From the NCBI GenBank assembly GCA_031549415.1, contig JAVBPU010000007.1, forward strand, positions 1 to 64,000: DNA of 64,000 bases, in the 5' to 3' direction. Below the pieces are notes generated by a model. It searched no databases, had not been told where the DNA came from, and saw only the letters and a list, made by a program, of their open reading frames with translations. Positions 16,051 through 25,042 of the stretch are shown in pieces. Origin of the DNA: Limiplasma sp031549415. GTDB taxonomy: Bacteria; Bacillota; Clostridia; Christensenellales; Aristaeellaceae. Within the stretch, counting starts at the first letter, position 1. Every line of letters starts with the position of its first letter. The translations under genes and the position numbers were made by a program.

Positions 16051-17253
16051 TTGAGCATGAAGAGGATTCTATCCGGCCTGCTGGCCTGCGTCCTGTTGCT
16101 AGCCAGCGCCAGCGCGTTGGCTGCCAAAGAAACAAAGGTGAAGCCGAACGTTTACTCCATTCCGATGGAGGGAACCGTGCTGCAAAACAATGAAGACCGT
16201 GGCATCAAGCCCCAAACGGATGCTGTCCGCCACGAGATGATCCCGGGCGAAAGTCCCACCACCGGCTGGCCCTGGCAGGGCGACTATCTGCCCATGATCG
16301 TGCAGATCAGCAACTCGGCGGAAGGGGCCTCCGAGAAAGTGAACAACAAGAAGGTGACCGCTGCCGGTATTGGCGAGCGTGCGCCCTGGGGCGGCCAGTT
16401 TGCGGATATCGTTTTTGAGGGGATTCTGTACCGCACCGGCGCCACCCGTATTTCCTTTCTGCTGAGCGATTGCTTTGCCGATGGCCAGCCCGTAGGCGGC
16501 ATCGGCCCGGTCCGGTCCGCCCGTATCGGCCACGTGTTGCTGCGGGAAGAATGGGAGTCCGGCTTCATTTATGCCGGCGGTCCCCGCAAGGAAGATAACA
16601 ACATCCGTGTGATATTTAAGGAGACGGGCGCCGACCAAAAGGGCGTGCTATTTGATTTGCTCAGCGGTGATTTTGTGGATTTGAAATACCGTGTCAAGGG
16701 TGTGAAAGCGCCGGACAACTACAATGCCGATGTGGCGGGTATGCGCGCCATCATCCCCGCGGAGTATACGGCCACCCCCCGTCCTTTCCTGTTTGTGGAT
16801 GAAAGCCCCTACACGGATGGCTATGAGTTTGGCTACAACATTAACCTGGACTGGGGCGACAAGAAATACATCTCTCATTTCTATTATGACGAGGCGGAAA
16901 ACCTGTACCTGCGGTTTAGCGGCGATGCCCCCTATATGACCTTTGCCGCCGCCGAGGACCGGAGCGTGGAAAACGAGGAACAGATGTCCTTTGCCAACGT
17001 CATTATCCAGCGGGTCCATTATGAATACGTAAACAACAACAAGCTCATGCCCGACATGCAGAGCATTGGCCAGGGCAATGCGGACATCTTCATCGGCGGC
17101 CGCTACATCCCGGGCTATTGGGTCCGCAAGGACATCACCTCCCCCACGGTGTTTTTCGATGACAAGGGCCAGGAAATCCAGCTGACCCGGGGCAAGACCT
17201 TCATCGCCCACTTCCCGCCGGAGAGCCTGTGCACCTTTACCGGCAGAGAGTAA
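16051..17253 (+). CDS. DUF3048 (YerB-like) secreted protein
   Basis: A signal peptide (MKRILSGLLACVLLLASAS, cleavage after ALA) leads a protein of about 400 residues. It has the DUF3048 blocks MIVQISNSAEG, FADIVFEGILY, TRISFLLSD and GGIGPVRSARIGH, then the C-terminal sheet domain with GYWVRKD. B. subtilis YerB belongs to this family; the function is unknown, probably at the cell surface. There is no lipobox Cys, so it is probably released or held non-covalently. GGAGG precedes both TTG 16051 (5 bases) and ATG 16057 (11 bases); the former is used here. A strong terminator follows. Confidence 0.88.
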   Translation: MSMKRILSGLLACVLLLASASALAAKETKVKPNVYSIPMEGTVLQNNEDRGIKPQTDAVRHEMIPGESPTTGWPWQGDYLPMIVQISNSAEGASEKVNNKKVTAAGIGERAPWGGQFADIVFEGILYRTGATRISFLLSDCFADGQPVGGIGPVRSARIGHVLLREEWESGFIYAGGPRKEDNNIRVIFKETGADQKGVLFDLLSGDFVDLKYRVKGVKAPDNYNADVAGMRAIIPAEYTATPRPFLFVDESPYTDGYEFGYNINLDWGDKKYISHFYYDEAENLYLRFSGDAPYMTFAAAEDRSVENEEQMSFANVIIQRVHYEYVNNNKLMPDMQSIGQGNADIFIGGRYIPGYWVRKDITSPTVFFDDKGQEIQLTRGKTFIAHFPPESLCTFTGRE

Positions 17254-17269
17254 GCTCGTTTGCGGCCAT

Positions 17270-17308
17270 GCCCAAGGAATGAAAGCATTCCTTGGGCTTT
17301 TTCTTTTT
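17270..17308 (+). terminator. Strong terminator after the DUF3048 gene
   Basis: GCCCAAGGAATG (17270-17281) pairs perfectly with CATTCCTTGGGC (17286-17297), followed by TTTTTCTTTTT. Confidence 0.96.
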
Positions 17309-17364
17309 GGCATGCGTTGCGCCGGGCCGTTTTGGACGCCCTTTTGAATGCCGATAACAAACCA

Positions 17365-17393
17365 TTGCATCCACCCCGTAAATCCTTTATAAT
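17365..17393 (+). promoter_or_regulatory. Promoter of the Pro-rich membrane protein
   Basis: TTGCAT (17365-17370), 17-base spacer, TATAAT (17388-17393). Confidence 0.82.
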
Positions 17394-17451
17394 AGATGTG
17401 TTTATGGCTTCATTGGATCGACCTGCTCTAGTAAGGAAGGAAGTAGTGTTT

Positions 17452-18954
17452 ATGCAAAATACCACAGCAAAGCCTCGCAAGCAGAATCCGATTTCGTTTT
17501 ATCTGCGCACTCTGTTGTATATGTTCATCGCATTGGTGTTGCGGGCAGTGGTCTTTCTCCCCCTGGTGGCGCTGTTCTATTTCCCGGAAGGTTCGCCCTT
17601 GCGGTGGCTGAGTCTGCTCTGCCCGGTGCTGTTTGTCTTCTTTTTGCTGCCCCTTCGCTTCTCCTTTGCGGATGCGCTTGTGCAGTCAAAAGGCCAACGG
17701 TTTTTTGCCTTTGACGTGGCCTGCGGCTTCCGCCACTATGGCGAAAAACTGGGCGAAAGCCTCTTGCATTGCCTCAGCGTTGCCAAATGGATGATTCCTT
17801 TGGCTACTGGCGGCGTTTACGCCTACCTCTATCAGAAGGATGTTGGCGCCTCCGCTCTCCTGGAAGATATCGGCACATTAGGCCAATCCGTAATGGTTGT
17901 CTGGTCCAAGGTGGTGAATTTCTTCCGCGATCTCTTTGGACACATGGAACAGGACGCCTTTCAGGGTGGCGTGGGAGAAGGCCTGCTGTTTCTTGTAATT
18001 GTGGCTGGGGTGTTGACGCTCATTGCCCTCATTGGCGTCCTGCGCAATAGCGCTACCCGCTACGTTTGGGCCTACGCCAACCACAATGAAAAAAACCCCC
18101 GCCGGGAGGTCCGCCGCCGGGTACGCAACCGCCGGTTTGCACAGTTCATTGCGGCGCTGATAAACCTCATCTTTTGGGCGCCCTTCGTGTACATGCTGCA
18201 TTGGTTCCTGAAGGACGTAATTGCCAACTTCGCCACCCAGGCCATGTACCTGCTGGCCGGCAGCAAGATGGACCTTTCCTTCCTTGTAGCCAGAAATGGA
18301 CAGCTGCTGTATTGCTTTTTCCTGTTCTACCTGCCCTTCCTGCCCCTGCGCCGGTTTGTGACGGCCTTCTTTGCCGCCAAAACCATTGACCGCCGTCATT
18401 CCACTTCCGCGCCTGTGGCGGAAGCCCCTCAGGCCGTGGAGCCCGCGCCTATGCAGAGCCTGCAGGACGTGAAGCCGGTGCCCGCGTGGCCTCCCCAGGA
18501 GGAAACGACTTCCGTCCCTGTGCAGGAGCCGCCTATGGTCTTTGCGCCTTTTGTGGACAAGCCCCTTGCCGCGCCTGAGCAGCCCGTTTCCCCGGACCCA
18601 GAGCCTGCTCCCTATGAAGCGCCACAGCTCCCCTTTATATCCTCCGCTCCCAGCCCCTATTCCCCGGAGCCTGTGCCCTATCAGCCGGAACCTGCGCCTT
18701 ACCAACCCGAGCCTGCGCCCTATCAGCCGGAGCCTGTAGCGGCTACGCCCTACCAGCCGGAAGCGGCGCCCTCCCAAGAGATGGACGAGCCCGCTGAGGA
18801 ACAGGCTTCCGCCCAGGCGGAACCCGACGTAGAATCCTCCCTGGAACCCGAGGCTCCTGCCTATTCGCAGTTCCTTTTTGGCGGCGAAAAGCCTGCTGAC
18901 TCCAAGGAATCCCGGCAGGACGTTGACCCTTCGGCGTTCACCCTGGGCCAATAA
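17452..18954 (+). CDS. Membrane protein with Pro/Glu-rich repeat tail, unknown function
   Basis: The first 310 residues hold about six membrane helices, with a basic loop (NPRREVRRRVRNRRF) near residue 215. I do not recognise the domain. Residues 320-500 are hydrophilic and low in complexity, with tandem copies of PYQPEPA around 405-435. The tail is probably cytoplasmic or wall-spanning and may serve as a spacer or binding site. ATG 17452 has AAGGAAG upstream and follows a clear promoter. The next gene, a pseudouridine synthase, starts only three bases after the stop, so they are likely co-transcribed, although the functions look unrelated. Confidence 0.7.
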   Translation: MQNTTAKPRKQNPISFYLRTLLYMFIALVLRAVVFLPLVALFYFPEGSPLRWLSLLCPVLFVFFLLPLRFSFADALVQSKGQRFFAFDVACGFRHYGEKLGESLLHCLSVAKWMIPLATGGVYAYLYQKDVGASALLEDIGTLGQSVMVVWSKVVNFFRDLFGHMEQDAFQGGVGEGLLFLVIVAGVLTLIALIGVLRNSATRYVWAYANHNEKNPRREVRRRVRNRRFAQFIAALINLIFWAPFVYMLHWFLKDVIANFATQAMYLLAGSKMDLSFLVARNGQLLYCFFLFYLPFLPLRRFVTAFFAAKTIDRRHSTSAPVAEAPQAVEPAPMQSLQDVKPVPAWPPQEETTSVPVQEPPMVFAPFVDKPLAAPEQPVSPDPEPAPYEAPQLPFISSAPSPYSPEPVPYQPEPAPYQPEPAPYQPEPVAATPYQPEAAPSQEMDEPAEEQASAQAEPDVESSLEPEAPAYSQFLFGGEKPADSKESRQDVDPSAFTLGQ

Positions 18955-18957
18955 CCC

Positions 18958-19692
18958 TTGGCCACCCTCCGGCTGGACAAGTTTCTGGCCTCCAGCGGGG
19001 AGCGTTCCCGCAGCCAGGCATCCCATCTCGTTGGAAGCGGCCAGGTGAAGGTGGATGGCCAGGTGGAGCGGGACCCCTCCCGCAAGGTGGACCCGGCCCT
19101 GCAATCCATCACCCTGGCCGGTGCGCCCCTGGCGGACCAGCGGCTGCAATACTATTTGCTGCACAAGCCTGCCGGGGTCCTTACCGCCGCCCGGGACCGG
19201 CACGCTCCCACCGTCATGGATGGGGTGCCGGAGGCCCTGCGAAAGCGCAAGGTGCTGCCTGTGGGCCGCCTGGACAAGGACACCACCGGTTTGCTGCTGC
19301 TAACCAATGACGGCGCTTTGGCGCACCGGCTGTTGGCTCCTGGCCGCCATGTGCCCAAGGAGTACCATGTGGTGGTGGAAGGAACCCTGGGCGAAAATGA
19401 GGTGCTTGCCTTTGCCCAAGGCATGCCCCTGAGTGACTTTCACGCCCAGCCTGCTGAGTTGCGGATCGTTTCGGCCTCTCCGGAGGGAAGCCAGGCGGTG
19501 CTGCTGCTGCATGAGGGCAAATTCCACCAAGTCAAGCGCATGTTTGCCGCCTGCGGCCACCCGGTGCTTTCCCTGCACAGGGCGGCCTTTGGCCCCTTGC
19601 GCCTGACGGAGGACCTGCCCCCCGGCGCTTGGCGGGAGCTGACCCCCCAGGAAAAGGCTTCCCTGCTGGACCCTGAAATTTCCAAATATTGA
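18958..19692 (+). CDS. RsuA-family rRNA pseudouridine synthase
   Basis: An N-terminal S4 RNA-binding domain (RLDKFLASSGERSRSQASHL) is followed by the catalytic block GRLDKDTTGLLLLTNDG, where the Asp of R-L-D is the nucleophile, and the family motif GKFHQVKRMFAACG. The 244-residue length fits RsuA, which modifies U516 of 16S rRNA; RluB/RluE-type 23S targets cannot be excluded. The start is a TTG three bases after the upstream stop with no visible ribosome site, so translation is probably coupled. The class I methyltransferase gene that follows starts 14 bases on, giving an RNA-modification pair. Confidence 0.9.
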   Translation: MATLRLDKFLASSGERSRSQASHLVGSGQVKVDGQVERDPSRKVDPALQSITLAGAPLADQRLQYYLLHKPAGVLTAARDRHAPTVMDGVPEALRKRKVLPVGRLDKDTTGLLLLTNDGALAHRLLAPGRHVPKEYHVVVEGTLGENEVLAFAQGMPLSDFHAQPAELRIVSASPEGSQAVLLLHEGKFHQVKRMFAACGHPVLSLHRAAFGPLRLTEDLPPGAWRELTPQEKASLLDPEISKY

Positions 19693-19706
19693 GTAAGGAT
19701 GACACC

Positions 19707-20309
19707 ATGTCGGACCATTATTATACGTCGCTGCCCCAAAGTGAGCACAGGCCTGCCCGGTTTTCCTTTTCCTACCGGGGGCACACGCTGGTCTTTGATA
19801 CGGACAGTGGCGTTTTTTCACGCCTTGGGATTGACAAGGGCACAGAACTGCTGCTGGACAGCTTGCCGGAATCCCTGCAGGGCGCTGTGCTGGACATGGG
19901 CTGTGGCTATGGGGTGATCGGTTGTGCTGTGGCCAAGGCGTTCCCTGCCTGCCGCTTGACTTTGGCGGACATCAACCAGCGGGCCGTGGCCCTGGCCGAC
20001 GCCAATGCCAAGCAAAACGGCCTCCAGCTGAAAACCCTGGTTAGCGACGGCTTTGCCGCTTTGCAAGGGGAGCGGTTTGACTGGATTCTGCAAAACCCTC
20101 CCATCCGGGCGGGTAAGCAGATGATCTACGCCATGTTTGCGGATGCGGCCAAGGCCTTGCTGCCCACAGGGGCGCTGTGGCTGGTCATCCGTAAGCAGCA
20201 GGGCGCGCCTTCCGCTATCCGCTACCTGGAACAGCTTTTTGCCCAAGTGGATATTCCCGAAAAAAAAGCCGGGTATTGGATTCTGCGCTGTTCCCAGCCC
20301 CGGCTATAA
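19707..20309 (+). CDS. Class I methyltransferase, RsmC/RlmG-like
   Basis: This 200-residue protein has motif I VLDMGCGYGVIGC, the acidic end of strand two (LTLADINQRAV) and motif IV NPPIRAG. The last is the N-P-P-x-H/R form found in the guanine-N2 methyltransferases of 16S and 23S rRNA (PF05175, small MTS domain). It probably methylates rRNA in the cytoplasm. ATG 19707 is chosen because AAGGA lies eight bases upstream. The neighbouring pseudouridine synthase supports an rRNA target; the exact base is unknown. Confidence 0.85.
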   Translation: MSDHYYTSLPQSEHRPARFSFSYRGHTLVFDTDSGVFSRLGIDKGTELLLDSLPESLQGAVLDMGCGYGVIGCAVAKAFPACRLTLADINQRAVALADANAKQNGLQLKTLVSDGFAALQGERFDWILQNPPIRAGKQMIYAMFADAAKALLPTGALWLVIRKQQGAPSAIRYLEQLFAQVDIPEKKAGYWILRCSQPRL

Positions 20310-20352
20310 GCCGCCCTTTGCCATGTTTTTGCCTGAAAGGAGAGAAAACCCC

Positions 20353-21540
20353 ATGACCTATGACCACTCCTTTTTTGACAGCTTTCCCTGCCGTCTGGGC
20401 ACCGCCTGCGATAAATGGGACAGCCTGTGCCGGGCCGAAGGCGCGGAGGTTTTGCCCATGTGGGTGGCGGATATGGATTTTCGTTGCCCTACCCCCGTCC
20501 AAGAAGCCCTGGAACGCCGCGTCGCCCACGGCATTTATGGATATACCGAACAGACGGATGCCGCCCTTTCCGCTATGCTGGATTTTATCCAGCGCCGCCA
20601 TGGCCTGACCCTTTCTAAGGAGGAACAGTTCCTCCTGCCCTGTGTGGTCACCGGGCTACGGGCGGCCGCCCGGGCGCTGGTAAGCCCCGGGGACAAGGTG
20701 ATCGTCCAACCCCCTGTCTATGGCCCTTTCTTTGCTTCCTTGGAGGAGAATGGCCGGGTATTGGCGAAGAACCCCTTGCACAAGGATGAGGCCGGCTACT
20801 ATACCATGGACTTTGAGGGGCTGGAAGCCCTTTGCCGGGAGGGCGCCAAGCTGATGTTTCTTTGCAGCCCCCACAACCCGGCGGGCCGCTGCTGGACCCG
20901 GGAGGAGCTCACCCGGCTGTGGGAGATTCTCTCCCGCTACGGCGTGGCGCTGGTATCGGACGAGATCCATTGGGATTTTGTCTATGAAAAGGACGCCTTT
21001 ACTTCCGTGCTGGCTCTTCCTGCCATTGTGGAAAACCCGGACGCCCCCGTGGCGGTGCTGACCAGCGCCAGCAAGACCTTCAACCTGGCTGGGTTGCAGC
21101 AGGCCGTGCTGCTCACCCGTAACCGCCACATCCTTTCCCTCATGCGCCAGGACATGCAGAATGCCGGGGTGGTGCAGGGCAATCTCTTTGCCTTGGTGGC
21201 CACGGAGGCTGCCTACCGGGAAGGGGATGCCTGGCTGGACGGGGTGCTTGCCTATCTGCGGGAATCCCAGGCCATTTTGGCCAAGGAATTGCGGGCGCGG
21301 CTACCCAAGGCCATCCTCACCCCCATGGAGGCCACCTACCTGGCCTGGGTGGACTTGCGCGCGTACGGCTTTTCCACGGAGGAATTGACCCAGCGTACCC
21401 ACAGGGCGGGGGTGGCCTTTACCGCCGGCACTTTTTTCGGGGAAGAGGCAGGGGAAGGCTTTTTGCGCATGAACCTGGCCTGCCCCCATACCCAGCTCAA
21501 AGAGGCGCTGGTCCGGTTGGAAAGAGCCGTGAACGCATAA
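20353..21540 (+). CDS. PatB/MalY-type PLP enzyme (cystathionine beta-lyase or aminotransferase)
   Basis: The 395-residue fold type I PLP enzyme begins MTYDHSFFDSFPCR and contains LPMWVADMDF, the signature start of the MalY/PatB branch. It also has SPHNPAGR, SDEIHWDF and the PLP lysine in TSASKTFNLAG. Members cleave cystathionine or cysteine to a thiol, pyruvate and ammonia; MalY also has regulatory roles. ATG 20353 follows AAAGGAGAG at normal spacing. It stands 43 bases after the methyltransferase gene and 53 before pepV, all in one direction. Confidence 0.88.
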   Translation: MTYDHSFFDSFPCRLGTACDKWDSLCRAEGAEVLPMWVADMDFRCPTPVQEALERRVAHGIYGYTEQTDAALSAMLDFIQRRHGLTLSKEEQFLLPCVVTGLRAAARALVSPGDKVIVQPPVYGPFFASLEENGRVLAKNPLHKDEAGYYTMDFEGLEALCREGAKLMFLCSPHNPAGRCWTREELTRLWEILSRYGVALVSDEIHWDFVYEKDAFTSVLALPAIVENPDAPVAVLTSASKTFNLAGLQQAVLLTRNRHILSLMRQDMQNAGVVQGNLFALVATEAAYREGDAWLDGVLAYLRESQAILAKELRARLPKAILTPMEATYLAWVDLRAYGFSTEELTQRTHRAGVAFTAGTFFGEEAGEGFLRMNLACPHTQLKEALVRLERAVNA

Positions 21541-21593
21541 CCCGCCCCCTTGATTTCACACACAAACCCACAAGGCAATGGAGGAGGAACCCC

Positions 21594-22967
21594 ATGGAAG
21601 ACTTACACCCCATCATTGAGGATCTGCGGGAAGAGCTGGTGGACACCCTACGCCGCTGGATCGCCATTCCGAGCGTGAAGGCGAACCCGGAGCCGGGCGC
21701 CCCCTTTGGCAAGGAAGTGCGCCGCAGTCTGGACATGGCTTTGGCCGACGCCAAAAGGCTGGGCTTTCAGGTGCGGGACATCGACGGCTATGCCGGAGAT
21801 GTGCGCATGGGACCGCTGGGCGCAGACCCTCTGGGTATTTTGGTGCACCTGGACGTGGTTCCTGCCGGAGATGGCTGGGAAATGGACCCCTTTGGCGCGG
21901 AAATGGAGGGGGACCGCCTCTATGGCCGTGGGACCAGCGATGACAAGGGCCCCGCCGTGGCCGCCCTCATGGCCATGCGAGCGATCCAGCAAGCGGGCGT
22001 CCCCTTGCGGCGGGAGGTCCGCCTGATCTTGGGCTGCGATGAGGAAACCGGCATGGAGGATATGAAGTACTACGCCGCCCACGCGGACCTGCCCAAAACT
22101 GGGTTCAGCCCGGATGCGGTCTATCCCATCATCAACACGGAGAAGGGCCTTTTGCAGCTGGAGCTGCGGGGTCCTGCGGCCACAGACGGCCTTCCCGTGG
22201 AGAAAATTCAGGTGGGGGAGCGCTTTAACGTCATTCCTGGCCTGGCCGCCGCCACCGTATACGGCGATTCCGCCCTTTGCGACAAGGTCAACCGCCTGGC
22301 AGGGGACATGCACCTACAGGTGACGGCGGAAGTGGTGGGGCCCAGCCTGGTGAAGCTCAATTCTACCGGCATGGCGGGCCACGCCGCCTATCCGGAAGCC
22401 GCCCGCAACGCCAACGGCCAGCTATTGCTGATGCTGCGGGCTCTGGGCATCACCGGCATGCTGCGGACCCTGGCCGACTGCGTGGGCCTGGAGTATGACG
22501 GCTCGGCCCTGGGCGTTGCCTGCCGTGACGAAATCAGCGGGCCGCTCACCTGCAACCTGGGCATCCTGCGCTACGGCCAGGAGGGTTGCTATGCCACCCT
22601 GGACATCCGCTACCCCGTCCATGCCAACCACGCGCGGATTGTCAGCAGCATCCAAGCGGCGCTGGGGACTGGCGTGGCTGTCACCGTCCTCACGCACAAA
22701 GAGCCCCACCATGTGGCCCCCAACAGCCCTCTGGTGACGGCCCTCCTGGATGCCTACCACGAAGAGACCGGCCGTGACCGGGAATGCCTCTCCACCGGCG
22801 GCGGCACCTATGCCCGTTGCCTCCAAGAAGGCGTGGCCTTTGGCAGCGCCTTCCCCGAGGACGAAGAACTGGCCCACCAGGCTGGGGAATACGCCAGCGT
22901 GGAAGGCCTGATGGCCAACGTTAAAATTTTTGCGAACGCCATCATGAGGTTGGCAGGAGAAGAGTAG
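21594..22967 (+). CDS. pepV: M20 dipeptidase PepV
   Basis: The 457-residue protein carries a full M20 metal site: VHLDVVPAGDGW (H-x-D), RGTSDDKGP with the bridging Asp, and CDEETGMED with the general base Glu. Length and the insert between lid and catalytic domains match PepV of lactic acid bacteria and Clostridia, a cytoplasmic zinc enzyme that splits dipeptides and opens small peptides at the N-terminus. It contrasts with the degenerate M20-like protein at 2741. GGAGGAACCCC precedes the ATG. Confidence 0.93.
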   Translation: MEDLHPIIEDLREELVDTLRRWIAIPSVKANPEPGAPFGKEVRRSLDMALADAKRLGFQVRDIDGYAGDVRMGPLGADPLGILVHLDVVPAGDGWEMDPFGAEMEGDRLYGRGTSDDKGPAVAALMAMRAIQQAGVPLRREVRLILGCDEETGMEDMKYYAAHADLPKTGFSPDAVYPIINTEKGLLQLELRGPAATDGLPVEKIQVGERFNVIPGLAAATVYGDSALCDKVNRLAGDMHLQVTAEVVGPSLVKLNSTGMAGHAAYPEAARNANGQLLLMLRALGITGMLRTLADCVGLEYDGSALGVACRDEISGPLTCNLGILRYGQEGCYATLDIRYPVHANHARIVSSIQAALGTGVAVTVLTHKEPHHVAPNSPLVTALLDAYHEETGRDRECLSTGGGTYARCLQEGVAFGSAFPEDEELAHQAGEYASVEGLMANVKIFANAIMRLAGEE

Positions 22968-22992
22968 GGGAGGATGGGGGACGGAAAACAAA

Positions 22993-23068
22993 GCCGGGCT
23001 TCGCCCCCGGCCCCACCAGGGCCTTCGTCCTGGGCCCATTTTTCATCCCGCATAGCGGGGTGAAAGGA
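22993..23068 (-). repeat. Dispersed twin-hairpin intergenic repeat, copy A (inverted)
   Basis: Read on the minus strand it holds a CACCCCG-type hairpin, then CCCAGGACGAAGGCCCTGG and CCGGGGGCGAAGCCCGG. Order and wording match copy B at 46701-46775. Sitting between two converging genes and followed by ATTTTT on the plus strand, it may also act as terminator for pepV. Confidence 0.75.
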
Positions 23069-23079
23069 CAGGAGGGGGA

Positions 23080-24006
23080 TTATTCTTCCTCGGGCATGCC
23101 GGTTTCCTCGGGGACGCTGGTGGTGAAATACAAAATATCGCCTACGGCGCGCATACTCTTGGTGCTTAGCGCGTTGACCTTTGTTTGCCCCATCAGCATG
23201 GAGGTGGATTGTCCCCCATCCAAATTATAAGCGGTATGGGCGCCTAAGCCATGCATCAGCTCCGCCAGCTGTGGAATGCTGAAACCTATAGAGTCTTTTT
23301 GGTCAGGGCCGTCCGTTGCCACCAGCACATAGCTCAGCGGCGCAATTTGCCCAATGGCCATACGCTGTTTGTACGTCACTTTCCGGTCCACAATTTCTTG
23401 CACTTTTCCATCCATGACCAAGGCCGGGCCAAAGGCAAAGGAATTGGCAATGGGCGTGGTGATCTGTGCATAGCCCTCCACCAGCATGGGCCGAACGATA
23501 TGAAAATTGCCGTAGATATCAATGGCAAGCCCATCAAAAGTTTGGTCGGAACGGTTTCTCAGCAGTTCCCCATTGCGGTAGATAACGCCTGTGTTGTGAT
23601 AGGTAAACCAGTCGGCGTTGATGGCCAGCACGGCCTTCACCCGCTTGGAAATTTCACTGGCACGCACCGTGGTTTTATAGGGATAGGGTCTGGACAGCTC
23701 TGTTTTCATTTGCGCCGCATTGGCAATTTGCACAAAGGCAACCACCACGGGGGTGTCATGCACCCGTATCATGTGAAGTTGAATATCCAAAGAATCGTCG
23801 TGAAAAGACAAACGATCCTCGCTATATCCGCTCTCGCTAGCGTTGTAATGATCTTTTGCATTGACGGGCGGGAAGTTTGCGTTACCCGGCGGAAAGGTGA
23901 CCTTCACCATTTGTGGCAAAGCATCCTCAGCCATTGCGCTGCCTAGCCACAAAAAACAGGCTAGGACCCCGCTCAAAACACTGGTCATTTTTTTCTTTTC
24001 TCTCAT
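23080..24006 (-). CDS. Secreted NAGPA-domain (phosphodiester glycosidase family) protein
   Basis: A 308-residue protein with a signal peptide (MREKKKMTSVLSGVLACFLW, cleavage after SAMA). It has the NAGPA/DUF2233 core: AVLAINADWF, GVIYRNGELL, FGPALVMDGK, RMAIGQIAP and the diagnostic NLDGGQSTSM. The human member removes GlcNAc from a phosphodiester; bacterial ones are thought to act on wall or exopolysaccharide phosphodiester links. The start at 24006 overlaps the stop of the Lgt-like gene (ATGA), so the two are coupled. Last gene of the leftward five-gene operon and a distant paralogue of the NAGPA gene at 26814. Confidence 0.85.
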   Translation of the reverse strand: MREKKKMTSVLSGVLACFLWLGSAMAEDALPQMVKVTFPPGNANFPPVNAKDHYNASESGYSEDRLSFHDDSLDIQLHMIRVHDTPVVVAFVQIANAAQMKTELSRPYPYKTTVRASEISKRVKAVLAINADWFTYHNTGVIYRNGELLRNRSDQTFDGLAIDIYGNFHIVRPMLVEGYAQITTPIANSFAFGPALVMDGKVQEIVDRKVTYKQRMAIGQIAPLSYVLVATDGPDQKDSIGFSIPQLAELMHGLGAHTAYNLDGGQSTSMLMGQTKVNALSTKSMRAVGDILYFTTSVPEETGMPEEE

Positions 24007-24965
24007 AGACCGCGTCCCTTTCCTTTGGTAAGATCCCGTGCAGTGCCTAGCTGGCGCATCCATAGAACACAACCGCCCAGCAGCACACAGGCGCCTGCCA
24101 TGATCGCGTAACAGGCGTTCACGTCCAAAAATGCCAGGAAGGAAATCCGCCCCTCCGTGGCAAATTCCAGCAACAAGCACAATACAATCATCACGCCGTA
24201 GGTACTCAGGCACAGGGCCTTTGAAAGCCCTTTCCCCTTGCCTGCTTTTTTCCAATAGCAAAGAAGCACCGCCAGCACAACGGCCGCGCTGAGGACCTCC
24301 TCCACACGCACAAAACCCCAGCGGAGAAATTCGTCCCGGCGCAGGCTTTCCAACACAATTTGCGCGCTGGCATAAAGGCCGAAGAAGAGCAGCGTGCTAT
24401 CTCCCTGCCAGGTTTCTTTCTTTTTCAAAAGGAGTACAAACAACGCCAGCGCCACCAGCGCTTCCAGCACAAACAGCGCCCAGGCCCAGGCTTCATAGTA
24501 GGGATCATACACCATAAAGGGAAAACGGCAAAAAAAGGAGCCCTCCATCCCATATTCCCCATATCCTTGCCCCAAAAAGCCTTCACCAACGCGTACCACC
24601 GCAACCATCCAAGCCATGCTGGGCGCATACCGCTCCAGCAGGGTCAGGCTGTCTTTTCCGCCCGCCACCAGCAGAGCCAGCACACCGCCCAGCAAGCCTC
24701 CGTACAGCATGGACCCCTGCTGCCAAAAGGCAAAGAAATAGCCAAAGGAGTTGCTGTAGAGGGTGTATTCCACATCCACCAAGCAATACAACAAATGAGA
24801 AAAGAACAGGACAAACAAAGGCGAAAGCACCGTTGCCAGGACGATTTTCTTTGGTTCCACCTTTGCCTTGGCACAACGATACCCACCCAGACCCAGCGCC
24901 AGCGCGGTTCCCGCCAGCAGGGTAATTCCATAAAACAGTTCATTTCCCTGGCCCATTACAAACAT
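24003..24965 (-). CDS. Lgt-like membrane protein (prolipoprotein diacylglyceryl transferase family)
   Basis: The 320-residue protein has seven or more membrane helices and follows the Lgt pattern: FSHLLYCLVDVEY, GSMLYGGLLGG, then VVRVGEGFLGQGYGEYG, where Lgt has the R-x-G-N-F-x-N-x-E region. The Arg is kept, but the His of H-G-G-L is Tyr (also seen in some true Lgt enzymes) and the N/E residues differ. It may be an Lgt paralogue with another lipid or protein substrate, or an inactive one. Position inside a secreted-protein operon is unusual, since lgt normally sits with hprK or uvrA. AGAGGAT precedes ATG 24965. Confidence 0.6.
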   Translation of the reverse strand: MFVMGQGNELFYGITLLAGTALALGLGGYRCAKAKVEPKKIVLATVLSPLFVLFFSHLLYCLVDVEYTLYSNSFGYFFAFWQQGSMLYGGLLGGVLALLVAGGKDSLTLLERYAPSMAWMVAVVRVGEGFLGQGYGEYGMEGSFFCRFPFMVYDPYYEAWAWALFVLEALVALALFVLLLKKKETWQGDSTLLFFGLYASAQIVLESLRRDEFLRWGFVRVEEVLSAAVVLAVLLCYWKKAGKGKGLSKALCLSTYGVMIVLCLLLEFATEGRISFLAFLDVNACYAIMAGACVLLGGCVLWMRQLGTARDLTKGKGRGL

Positions 24966-25042
24966 ATCCGTATCCTCTGTCCGCGGTTTTGCGAAAAACC
25001 TTCCATTCCATGGATGATGCTACTTAGACTCTTGCAGGCTTT

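Noticed and set aside
17878..19203. 441-codon reading frame on the minus strand with Gly/Arg-rich repeats
   Set aside because: The repeats are only the complement of the PYQPEPA repeats and the pseudouridine synthase coding sequence.
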